Of a stretch of 5,641 nt of DNA, positions 1 to 5,309 are shown piece after piece. The stretch spans positions 1-5,641 of the forward strand of contig JANYBE010000060.1 of the NCBI GenBank assembly GCA_025360945.1. Direction: 5' to 3'. The position numbers were made by a program, and so were the translations under genes. Origin of the DNA: Rhizobacter sp. (GTDB taxonomy: Bacteria > Pseudomonadota > Gammaproteobacteria > Burkholderiales > Burkholderiaceae_C). Each line of letters opens with the position of its first letter. The first letter of the stretch is position 1. The notes under the pieces were generated by a model that saw only the letters and a program-made list of their open reading frames with translations, was not told the DNA's origin and did no database searches.

Positions 1-1199
1 GGGTTGTAGGTCAGCAGCAGCGTGCGCGTGAGGCCGGCGCCGTAAGCTGCAGTGGCCGCGCCGAGCTGGTGGGCTGCGAAGACCCAGCCGAAGATCATGC
101 CGGCCTTCTCCTTGCCGATCTCCTGCGCGGCGAGCTTGACCGTGGGCGGCACGGTCGCGATCCAGTCGAGCCCATAGAACATCGCAAAGATCGACAGGCC
201 GTAGAACGTGAAGGTCGAGAACGGCAGCCAAAACAGCGATAGCCCGCGCAAGGCGTAGTACCAAAACAGCAGCTTGCGGTTGTCGTAGCGGTCGGACAGA
301 TAGCCCGACAGCGTCGTGCCCACGAGGTCGAATGCGCCCATCATCGCCAGCACCGAAGCCGCCGGCACGGCGCTCAAACCCTGGTCGCCGCACAGCGAGA
401 TGAAGTGGGTCTGAACGAGTCCGTTGGTGCTCAGACCGCAGATGAAGAAGGTGCCCGCGAGGATCCAGAACGTGCGGTTGTGCGAGGCCTCGGCGAGCGC
501 CTTGAACGGGCCGAGCAGGTTCAGCGTCGTGGCCCGCGCGGGCGGCTTTTCCAATGGCGAACCGTCGGGTTCGCCGAACGAGCGCAGGCCGACGTTGGCC
601 GGGTGGTCGCGCATGAACAGCGTCGCAAGCAGCGCCACGATCACGCATGCGATGAACACCGGGATCACGGCGTACCGCCAACCCAGATGCTCGATCATCC
701 ACGCCGCCGCAGGTAGGAATATCAGCTGCCCGGTCGCGGTGCTCGCGGCGAACATGCCGACGACCAGCCCGCGGTTCGTCGTGAACCAGCGATTCGCCAC
801 CATCGCGCCGAGCACCAGCGCCGTCAGACCAGTGCCACACCCGAGCACGAGGCCCCACAGCAGGAACAGCTGCCACAGTTGCGTGACACCGGTGGCCAGC
901 ACCATCGCCACCGCGATGAAAGTGGCGGCCGTGACCATGATCCCGCGCAGCCCGAAACGCATGATGAAGGTCGCCGCGAACGGCCCGAGCAGGCCGAACA
1001 GCGCGAAGCGCACCGCGAATACCGACGAGAGCTGGTCGGTGGTCCAGCCGAACTCCTGCGACAGTGGTCGCAGCATCGCGCCCGGCAGCCCGAGCGCGGC
1101 CGAGGTCGTGAGCATCGCGAAGAAGGTGACGCCGGCGATCACCCACGCGTAGTGCAAGCCGCGGCGGTTCAGCGAGGCGGTGGCGAGTTGGGCGAACAT
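1..1199 (-). CDS. MFS transporter, C-terminus cut by window edge
   Basis: This is an inner-membrane secondary transporter of the major facilitator superfamily, of the type that includes monocarboxylate/oxalate-like carriers. Translating the minus strand from the ATG at 1199 gives 399 open residues to the window edge. About eleven hydrophobic segments can be counted, roughly at residues 19-39, 57-80, 87-104, 108-132, 146-168, 174-196, 244-265, 281-301, 310-330, 332-352 and 366-389. A hydrophilic central loop lies at about 197-243. The loop after helix 2 has the degenerate motif-A stretch GPFAATFIMRFGLR, and its counterpart in the second half is SGYLSDRYDNRK near residue 298. Helix 12 and the tail are missing because the sequence ends. 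The start lies 20 bp after the gloA stop with an AGGA 9 bases upstream, so it is probably the last or a late gene of the thioesterase-gloA operon. The substrate is unknown; an organic acid is an inference from family resemblance only. Confidence 0.9.
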   Translation of the reverse strand, partial: MFAQLATASLNRRGLHYAWVIAGVTFFAMLTTSAALGLPGAMLRPLSQEFGWTTDQLSSVFAVRFALFGLLGPFAATFIMRFGLRGIMVTAATFIAVAMVLATGVTQLWQLFLLWGLVLGCGTGLTALVLGAMVANRWFTTNRGLVVGMFAASTATGQLIFLPAAAWMIEHLGWRYAVIPVFIACVIVALLATLFMRDHPANVGLRSFGEPDGSPLEKPPARATTLNLLGPFKALAEASHNRTFWILAGTFFICGLSTNGLVQTHFISLCGDQGLSAVPAASVLAMMGAFDLVGTTLSGYLSDRYDNRKLLFWYYALRGLSLFWLPFSTFTFYGLSIFAMFYGLDWIATVPPTVKLAAQEIGKEKAGMIFGWVFAAHQLGAATAAYGAGLTRTLLLTYN

Positions 1200-1219
1200 G
1201 CGTGGTGGTCCTGCGTGAG

Positions 1220-1609
1220 TCAGTCGAAGCGGCGTTCGATCAGTTCGACCTTATAGCCATCGGGATCGGTGATGAACGCGATCACTGTCGTGCCGCCCTT
1301 GACCGGGCCGGCCTCGCGCGTCACGTTGCCGCCACCGGCGCGGATGCGATCGCAGGCCGCGGCCGCGTCGGGCACGGCGATCGCGATATGGCCGTAACCG
1401 GTGCCGAGTTCGTACGACGAGACGCCGTGGTTGTAGGTCAGCTCGATCTCTGCGTGTTCCGGGTTCGAGCCGTAGCCGAGGAACGCGAGCGAGTAGTGCT
1501 GCGACGGATTCTCAGACTGGCGCAACAGCGTCATGCCCATCACGTCGGTGTAGAAGCGGATCGAGCGATCGAGATCGCCGACCCGTAGCATGGTGTGGAG
1601 GAATCTCAT
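1220..1609 (-). CDS. gloA: Glyoxalase I (lactoylglutathione lyase)
   Basis: This enzyme isomerises the hemithioacetal of methylglyoxal and glutathione to S-lactoylglutathione in the cytosol. The 129-residue protein is close to E. coli GloA (135 residues) over its whole length and lacks only the short C-terminal tail. It opens with MRFLHTMLRVGDLDRSIRFY and has NVTREAGPVKGGTTVIAF near residue 95 and DPDGYKVELIE near 115. The four metal ligands of the Ni/Co-type bacterial enzyme are all present at the E. coli positions: His5, Glu56, His74 and Glu122. The short form without the extra loops of the Zn-type enzymes also points to Ni/Co dependence. Its ATG overlaps the stop of the upstream thioesterase as ATGA, and no Shine-Dalgarno sequence precedes it, so it is probably translationally coupled. 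Placement between a thioesterase and an MFS transporter under a MarR-type locus is unusual for a housekeeping gloA, and a second copy elsewhere in the genome is possible. Confidence 0.95.
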   Translation of the reverse strand: MRFLHTMLRVGDLDRSIRFYTDVMGMTLLRQSENPSQHYSLAFLGYGSNPEHAEIELTYNHGVSSYELGTGYGHIAIAVPDAAAACDRIRAGGGNVTREAGPVKGGTTVIAFITDPDGYKVELIERRFD

Positions 1610-2145
1610 GGTGCGTCGAAGATAAAACAGGTGGTGGAGGCGTGAGCGTACAGCTTGCCGTCCGACTCGACTAGGCGGCCGTCGGCCGTGGCCATGCGGC
1701 CGCCGAGGTGGATCACGCTGCCGATCGCACGCACCAGACCGACGCGCTCGCTAACAGCGCGCACGAAATTGACCTTCAGCTCGGCGGTCGTGTAAGCCTT
1801 GCCGGCAGGCAACGACGCGTGCACCGCACAACCAACGCACGAATCGAGCAGGGTGGCGATCCAGCCGCCATGCACGCTGCCCAGCGGGTTGTTATGGCGC
1901 AGTTGCGGGCGACCCTGAAACACCGCCCGCTCAAGGTTGGCCTCGATCAGAACAAAATCGTTCGTCTCGGCGATCGGCGCAAAGGGCAGCGTGCCGGCCA
2001 ACATCGCCTGGAACATCTCCACGCCGCTGAGAGCGGCCACCTGCTCGGGTCGGGACACGCCGCTCTTGACCATGGTCTTGCGGCGCTCGGCCCCGTCGGC
2101 TTCCCATTGCGCCAGCACCGAGGCCGAATCGATCTTCGCGTTCAT
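1606..2145 (-). CDS. PaaI-family hotdog-fold thioesterase
   Basis: This is a predicted acyl-CoA (or other thioester) hydrolase of the 4HBT/PaaI hotdog superfamily, 179 residues from the ATG at 2145. An N-terminal helical stretch of about 75 residues precedes the hotdog core. The core has the family signature: Asn86, the His92-Gly93-Gly94 turn (NPLGSVHGGW), then Asp101 in the following helix (ATLLDSCVG), the usual catalytic acid position. A strand with AELKVNFVRAV follows near residue 121. An in-frame TTG at 2172 would add nine residues, but it abuts the operator palindrome, has no Shine-Dalgarno sequence and would lie upstream of the predicted transcript start, so the ATG is preferred. Neither start has a good ribosome site. 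It is the first gene of the minus-strand operon, diverges from marR, and is coupled to gloA by an ATGA overlap. Phenylacetyl-CoA hydrolysis is the family archetype, but the substrate here cannot be assigned. Confidence 0.88.
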   Translation of the reverse strand: MNAKIDSASVLAQWEADGAERRKTMVKSGVSRPEQVAALSGVEMFQAMLAGTLPFAPIAETNDFVLIEANLERAVFQGRPQLRHNNPLGSVHGGWIATLLDSCVGCAVHASLPAGKAYTTAELKVNFVRAVSERVGLVRAIGSVIHLGGRMATADGRLVESDGKLYAHASTTCFIFDAP

Positions 2146-2160
2146 GTCGCGGGTCGAAAG

Positions 2161-2172
2161 TTGCAATTGCAA
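2161..2172. repeat. 12-bp perfect palindrome TTGCAATTGCAA
   Basis: The sequence TTGCAATTGCAA equals its own reverse complement and is also a tandem repeat of TTGCAA. It lies one base left of the 16-bp palindrome. Its first half is the best -35 candidate for the marR promoter, and its second half contains the in-frame TTG that could start the thioesterase. It may be a secondary regulator contact or simply promoter sequence. No direct evidence separates these. Confidence 0.5.
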
Positions 2173-2173
2173 T

Positions 2174-2189
2174 GATTGTAGCTACAATC
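2174..2189. promoter_or_regulatory. Predicted MarR operator (16-bp perfect palindrome)
   Basis: GATTGTAGCTACAATC is a perfect inverted repeat with no central spacer, in the gap between marR and the divergent thioesterase operon. Length, AT-rich arms and position match operators bound by MarR-family dimers, which usually lie in such divergent gaps. It overlaps the predicted -10 elements of both transcripts, so binding would repress both. No other copy was seen in the window, which suggests that the MBL-SDR-GFA operon is not under the same direct control. Confidence 0.8.
2175..2180 (-). promoter_or_regulatory. Predicted -10 of thioesterase-gloA-MFS operon
   Basis: By symmetry of the palindrome the minus strand also reads TACAAT at 2180-2175, five of six matches to the -10 consensus. 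A start near 2168 would leave about 23 bases of leader before the ATG at 2145. No good -35 is present at 16-18 bp; TTGTGC at 2205-2200 (19-bp spacer, three matches) is the nearest. The promoter may therefore be weak or activator-dependent. Confidence 0.45.
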
Positions 2190-2197
2190 TAGAAATC

Positions 2198-2668
2198 ATG
2201 CACAACAAGGTTCGCGCCGGTGACCACGCCGGGCCGTCGGGATGCAGCAGCTTCAAGTTGCGGCAGCTGTCGCGGCGTGTCAGCCAGCACTTCGATCACA
2301 TCGTCGGTGCCGCAGGTCTGAAGACTACGCAGTACTCGCTGCTGTCGCACGTGATGCGGCTCCAGCCGGCGCGTCCGGGCGACCTGGCCGTTCAGATGGA
2401 CATGGACGCCTCCACGCTGACTCGCAATCTGCAACCGCTCGTCAAGCTGGGCTGGCTGGAGATCGGCCCCGGAGACGACGGCCGCAGCCGCTTCGTGACC
2501 CTGACCGAGAGCGGCCGCGAGAAGCGCGCCCAGGCGCAGCGCGAGTGGAAGCGTGCGCAGTTGGCGTTCAACGACCACGTCGGCGAGGCGCGCGTGGCGA
2601 AGCTGCACGCGCTGATCGACGAGTGCCTGGCGGTGATCAACGAGCCGGTCGACGACGCGTCAGCCTGA
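2198..2668 (+). CDS. MarR-family transcriptional regulator
   Basis: This is a cytosolic winged helix-turn-helix regulator expected to act as a dimer. From the ATG at 2198 it has 156 residues, typical of the family. The N-terminal dimerisation helix has CSSFKLRQLSRRVSQHFD (residues 16-33), resembling the C-x-x-x-x-LR-x-x-x-R pattern of many proteobacterial MarR proteins. The DNA-binding part follows: LKTTQYSLLSHV (41-52), ARPGDLAVQMDMDASTLTRN (58-77, helix-turn-helix with recognition helix), LVKLGWLE (81-88) and a wing with GDDGRSRFVTLTESG (92-106). The last 45 residues form the second dimerisation helices. The reading frame is open far upstream of 2198, but those codons are antisense to the thioesterase and cross the promoter. 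No clear Shine-Dalgarno sequence precedes the ATG, consistent with a near-leaderless transcript. It probably represses itself and the divergent thioesterase-gloA-MFS operon; its ligand is unknown. Confidence 0.92.
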   Translation: MHNKVRAGDHAGPSGCSSFKLRQLSRRVSQHFDHIVGAAGLKTTQYSLLSHVMRLQPARPGDLAVQMDMDASTLTRNLQPLVKLGWLEIGPGDDGRSRFVTLTESGREKRAQAQREWKRAQLAFNDHVGEARVAKLHALIDECLAVINEPVDDASA

Positions 2669-3154
2669 GCGGCGCGCGGTCGCCACGCCGGGGACGACTT
2701 CGTCGCCGTAGGCCTGCTTCCAGCGCCCCATCAGCTTCGCGTTTTCGTCGATGCGCTCGCCGGGCAGCCCGTCGTCGGCATGCCAGTTCGCGATGCGCGA
2801 CTCGACCGCGAAATGCGTGCTCGGTGTCAGCGCGGCCGGATCGTCGAGGCTGCCGACCGACAGGTCCATGCGTTCGGCGCCCAGGTACTCAAAGCTCAGC
2901 GGCGTGCCGCAGTGCGCGCAGAAGCCGCGTCGCGCGATCTTCGAGGACGCGTAATACGTCGGCGGCGATGCGGTCCAGCGCACCTCGTCCTTTCGCAGGT
3001 TGAGGAACGCGGCGCGCGTGTTGCCGAACGCGAGTTGGCACATTCGGCAGTGGCAGTAGTAGCCCTCGCGGCGCGTGGGCGCGGCCTCGTAACGCACGGC
3101 GCCGCACAGGCAACCGCCCGCCAGGGGTAGGAGCGCACCGCTGGTGTCTGTCAT
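2660..3154 (-). CDS. GFA (CENP-V)-family zinc protein
   Basis: This protein has the glutathione-dependent formaldehyde-activating (GFA, Mss4-like) fold, 164 residues from the ATG at 3154. The cysteine pattern is complete. Cys15 and Cys17 (GGCLCGAVRY) pair with Cys79 and Cys82 (FCAHCGTPL) as the expected structural zinc site. Cys34, Cys36 and Cys39 (YYCHCRMCQ) form the second cluster, where the Paracoccus Gfa enzyme places its catalytic zinc. The later PSTHFAVESRIANW stretch is typical of the family. Formaldehyde-glutathione adduct formation is the name-giving activity, but most relatives are uncharacterised, so the function here is a family assignment only. Its start overlaps the SDR stop as ATGA, with a weak GGTGA upstream. 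Its last 9 bp overlap the 3' end of convergent marR, so no terminator separates the two genes. Confidence 0.9.
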   Translation of the reverse strand: MTDTSGALLPLAGGCLCGAVRYEAAPTRREGYYCHCRMCQLAFGNTRAAFLNLRKDEVRWTASPPTYYASSKIARRGFCAHCGTPLSFEYLGAERMDLSVGSLDDPAALTPSTHFAVESRIANWHADDGLPGERIDENAKLMGRWKQAYGDEVVPGVATARRSG

Positions 3155-3945
3155 GGCGTCACCGTGTAGTTGAGTGTCAGTCGACCGCCGTCGATGTAGA
3201 CGATCTCGCCCGTCATGTAACTCGACGCGCTGCTGACCAAGAAGGCGCACACGTCTGCAATTTCGCGCGGCTCGCCCAGGCGCTTCATCGGCGTGCGGCT
3301 CAGGATGCGCGACTTTGCTTCGTCGCTGCCGAGCACGGCATTCTTCGCCAGCTCGGTCGCGATCGTGCCGGGGCCGACCGCGTTGACGCGGATGTGGTGG
3401 TCGGCGAGCGCCAGCGCCATCACGCGCGTCAGCTGATTCACGCCGCCCTTGCTGGCGTTGTAGCTGGCGATGCTCGGGATCGCCATCACGCCGTTCACCG
3501 AGCTCATGTTGACGATCGCGCCGCCACCTCCGCCTGGATTCGCGACCATTGCGCGCGCCACCGCCTGACCGACGAGGAAGGCACCCTTCAGGTTCACGTC
3601 GATGACCGCGTCCCAGTCGGCCTCGGTGATGTCGAGAAAGTTCGCCGCTTTGAAGATGCCGGCGTTGTTGATCAGCGCGTCGACGCGGCCGAAGGCGGCT
3701 AGCGTGGCGGCCAGCGCCGCGTCGACCTCGGCTTTGTTCGCGACATTGCAGTGCTGATAGATCGTGCGCCGGCCGCGTTCGGCGAGGCTGGCGGCGAGCG
3801 CCTGGCCGCGCGCGTCGTCGACATCCCACAGCGCGATGGCGGCACCGTCCTGCGACAGCCGTTCGGCGCAGGCCGCGCCTATGCCTTGGGAGGCGCCGGT
3901 GACGATGGCAACCTGGTTTTCGAGGTGGAAGTGGACGGCAGTCAT
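3151..3945 (-). CDS. SDR-family NAD(P)-dependent oxidoreductase
   Basis: This is a classical short-chain dehydrogenase/reductase of 264 residues, expected to interconvert an alcohol and a ketone in the cytosol as a homotetramer. The cofactor-binding motif TGASQGIG spans residues 16-23. Asp41 at the end of the second strand (ALWDVD) suggests preference for NAD(H) over NADP(H). NNAG lies at 93-96. The catalytic tetrad is complete: Asn118, Ser149, Tyr162 and Lys166 (YNASK). PG near 191-192 and the C-terminal YIDGGRLTLNY are also typical. The ATG at 3945 is chosen because it has GGAG six bases upstream and forms an ATGA overlap with the MBL stop; a GTG at 3966 would add seven residues and push further into the MBL gene. 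The downstream gfa start overlaps its stop in the same way. The substrate is not deducible; such proteins are often mislabelled as FabG. Confidence 0.93.
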   Translation of the reverse strand: MTAVHFHLENQVAIVTGASQGIGAACAERLSQDGAAIALWDVDDARGQALAASLAERGRRTIYQHCNVANKAEVDAALAATLAAFGRVDALINNAGIFKAANFLDITEADWDAVIDVNLKGAFLVGQAVARAMVANPGGGGGAIVNMSSVNGVMAIPSIASYNASKGGVNQLTRVMALALADHHIRVNAVGPGTIATELAKNAVLGSDEAKSRILSRTPMKRLGEPREIADVCAFLVSSASSYMTGEIVYIDGGRLTLNYTVTP

Positions 3946-4898
3946 CGGTTTCTCCGGTTGAGCCACACGGCCATGCCCTGGGCGTTGAGTTCAAGGTCGA
4001 GCGCGAGCAGCTCGAGGATCTGCGCGTCAGGCAGCGTGCAACCCTGCGCGCGCAGACTCGTCAGGTGAATCCCGCCAAAGCCATGCACAAGCGTCGCGTG
4101 GCGGGTGTCGTCGTTTGGCAGCGAGAGGGCAAGCGCGACCATCGGGTCCATCTGGTCCAGCAGCAGATCGGCGAGCCGCGGCACGTCGCCGACGCGACCG
4201 TAGTGCGTGAGATACAGCGAGTCGGGTCGATACGCGACCATGCGCTGGATCGAGCTGCGCATCGCCTCGGGCTCGAACTGGATCGGCGTCGTGGTCGGCA
4301 TGATCCACGCGCCGGCCGCGGTGTCGAACTCGCGGTACGACAGCCCGAAGGTGTCGCCGGTGAAAAAGCCGCGGCTGCGTTCGTCCCAGATGCAGTGGTG
4401 GTGGCGGGCGTGGCCGGGCGTGTCGAGAAACTTAAGCGGCCGGCCGGCGAAGTCCAGCACCATGTCGTCTGCGGTGCGAAGCACGCGCTCCGGCGCGACA
4501 CCGATGACGTCGCCGTACGAGCGCGCGACTTCCTCGGCACCATAGACGCGGCGCGCGCTGTCCATCAGCCGCGAGGGGTCGATCAGGTGGCGCGCGCCGA
4601 GGGGGTGCACGACGAGCTTGGCGGCTGGCAACTGCTGCATCAGAAGGCCGACGCCGCCGGCGTGGTCGAGGTGTACATGCGTGGCGATGACGAAGTCCAC
4701 TGCCGGCGGGGCGAGCCCGGCCGCGGCGAGTGCCGCGAGCAGGCGCGGAACCGAATGATTGGTTCCGGTGTCCACGAAGGCCGCACAGCCGCGTTCGACG
4801 ATCAGGAAACTGGCGTCGAACACCGGCCGGTGAAAGCCGGTGTCGATGATGTGGATACCATGATCCAGCGTCTGAACGAAAGACAATCGGTCGGGCAT
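3942..4898 (-). CDS. MBL-fold metallo-hydrolase
   Basis: This is a cytosolic metallo-beta-lactamase-fold hydrolase of 318 residues. The binuclear metal site is intact: THVHLDHAGG places His74, His76, Asp78 and His79, followed by His163 (TPGHARHHH), Asp182 (FFTGDTFG) and His232 (LTHYG). This is the ligand set of glyoxalase-II-like hydrolases, but the protein is longer than typical GloB (about 250 residues), has a large insert between 100 and 160, and carries about 85 residues after the last ligand. It is therefore not assigned as GloB; an ester, lactone or thioester substrate is possible. There is no signal peptide. The start is the ATG at 4898: the frame stays open further upstream, but that stretch is antisense to the lipoprotein gene. 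A GGCGAG-like ribosome site lies about 6 bases upstream. It is the first gene of the MBL-SDR-GFA operon and couples to the SDR by ATGA. Confidence 0.92.
   Translation of the reverse strand: MPDRLSFVQTLDHGIHIIDTGFHRPVFDASFLIVERGCAAFVDTGTNHSVPRLLAALAAAGLAPPAVDFVIATHVHLDHAGGVGLLMQQLPAAKLVVHPLGARHLIDPSRLMDSARRVYGAEEVARSYGDVIGVAPERVLRTADDMVLDFAGRPLKFLDTPGHARHHHCIWDERSRGFFTGDTFGLSYREFDTAAGAWIMPTTTPIQFEPEAMRSSIQRMVAYRPDSLYLTHYGRVGDVPRLADLLLDQMDPMVALALSLPNDDTRHATLVHGFGGIHLTSLRAQGCTLPDAQILELLALDLELNAQGMAVWLNRRNR
3952..3955 (-). promoter_or_regulatory. Ribosome binding site of the SDR gene
   Basis: The minus strand reads GGAG at 3955-3952, six bases before the ATG at 3945. This site lies inside the end of the MBL gene. 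It fixes the SDR start at the ATG rather than at the in-frame GTG at 3966. Confidence 0.75.
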
Positions 4899-4927
4899 TA
4901 ACTCTCGCCGGCGTGATGAAGCGGGCA

Positions 4928-4933
4928 ATTTTA
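4928..4933 (-). promoter_or_regulatory. Possible -10 of the MBL-SDR-GFA operon
   Basis: In the 61-bp gap between the divergent MBL and lipoprotein genes, the minus strand reads TAAAAT (4933-4928), five of six matches to the -10 consensus. It would give a leader of about 23 bases to the ATG at 4898. No recognisable -35 lies 16-18 bp upstream. For the plus-strand lipoprotein gene no convincing promoter was found; it would have to lie here or inside the start of the MBL gene. Confidence 0.3.
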
Positions 4934-4950
4934 GGCAAGTGAAGCGAAGC

Positions 4951-4955
4951 GGAGG
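4951..4955 (+). promoter_or_regulatory. Ribosome binding site of the lipoprotein gene
   Basis: GGAGG lies four bases before the ATG at 4960. It selects this start over the in-frame GTG at 4939, which has no such site and would put seven extra residues ahead of the signal peptide. Confidence 0.7.
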
Positions 4956-4959
4956 CCTC

Positions 4960-5304
4960 ATGGGCAAGATCACCACACCACGGGCCAAGCGCGCGGGACT
5001 GTTGATGTCCCTCGTTGCGATCGCCAGTTGCAGCGCGATCCCGCAGTCCAAAGTGCTGACCGAATCGAGCTTCGATGACATCAAGTCCGGCATGTCGGCC
5101 GACGAGGTGCTGGCGCAGCTCGGCCGCCCGACGACGGTGTTCGGCGCGGGCCGGACCGAGCACACCCACATCTGGAACTACCGCTGGGCGGGCGCCGACT
5201 GCGTCTGGTACCAGATCACGATCCGCGATGGCGATCAAAAGGTACGCGAGGCCGGCATCGGCCAGGATCCGAGGTGCGACGGCCCGAAGGGAGCGAAGGA
5301 CTGA
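4960..5304 (+). CDS. Small lipoprotein with BamE/SmpA-like domain
   Basis: This is a predicted outer-membrane lipoprotein of 114 residues. The signal has a basic start (MGKITTPRAKRAG), a short hydrophobic core and a lipobox IASC, with Cys24 as the lipidated residue. Ser follows the Cys, which by the E. coli Lol rule favours export to the outer membrane. The mature part resembles the SmpA/OmlA (BamE) fold: FDDIKSGMSADEVLAQLGRP (residues 38-57), where I-x-x-GM-x-x-x-EV-x-x-x-LG-x-P is the family signature, followed by IWNYRW near 71 and a strand with YQITIRDG. BamE itself supports the beta-barrel assembly machine, but many small lipoproteins share this domain, so a Bam role is not claimed. Cys81 and Cys106 could form a periplasmic disulfide. 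The start is the ATG preceded by GGAGG. The gene diverges from the MBL operon and ends 5 bp before the ArsC-family gene. Confidence 0.83.
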   Translation: MGKITTPRAKRAGLLMSLVAIASCSAIPQSKVLTESSFDDIKSGMSADEVLAQLGRPTTVFGAGRTEHTHIWNYRWAGADCVWYQITIRDGDQKVREAGIGQDPRCDGPKGAKD

Positions 5305-5309
5305 ACACG

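Larger units (their letters stand above)
2161..2188 (+). promoter_or_regulatory. Predicted marR promoter
   Basis: On the plus strand TTGCAA (2161-2166, four of six matches to the sigma-70 -35 consensus) is followed by a 16-bp spacer and TACAAT (2183-2188, five of six matches to -10). Transcription would begin near 2194-2196, only a few bases before the marR ATG at 2198. The mRNA would then be leaderless or nearly so. The -10 element is the right half of the 16-bp palindrome, so a bound dimer should block RNA polymerase. Confidence 0.6.

Noticed and set aside
424..1152. A 242-codon plus-strand open frame opposite the MFS gene
   Set aside because: The minus strand encodes a clear membrane transporter here. 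The plus-strand product has no domain pattern, and long antisense frames are expected in GC-rich coding DNA.
2..1443. A 14-base exact repeat, GGTTGTAGGTCAGC, at 2-15 and 1430-1443
   Set aside because: Both copies fall inside coding sequence and encode Leu-Thr-Tyr-Asn in the MFS protein and in GloA. Shared codon use explains them, and they carry no operator-like symmetry.
1937..2197. An upstream extension of the marR frame by 87 codons
   Set aside because: It is antisense to the thioesterase and crosses the operator and promoter. MarR homology begins after the ATG at 2198.
3520..3540. Run of five glycines in the SDR before the catalytic serine strand
   Set aside because: It lies in a surface loop where SDRs vary in length. 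All catalytic residues follow in the right spacing, so it does not indicate a frameshift or repeat expansion of note.
2660..3994. A 444-codon minus-strand frame running from the GFA gene through the SDR region
   Set aside because: Only the last 164 codons (from the ATG at 3154) are GFA. The earlier part is an Arg/Pro-rich alternative frame of the SDR gene, so this is not a fusion protein.
4906..4913. Short palindrome CGCCGGCG in the MBL-lipoprotein gap as a possible operator
   Set aside because: Eight GC-only bases in a GC-rich genome are expected by chance, and the site has no AT-rich arms or link to a promoter element.
4899..5171. An upstream extension of the MBL frame by 91 codons
   Set aside because: It is antisense to the lipoprotein gene, shows no MBL sequence, and the ATG at 4898 starts right before the fold's first strands.
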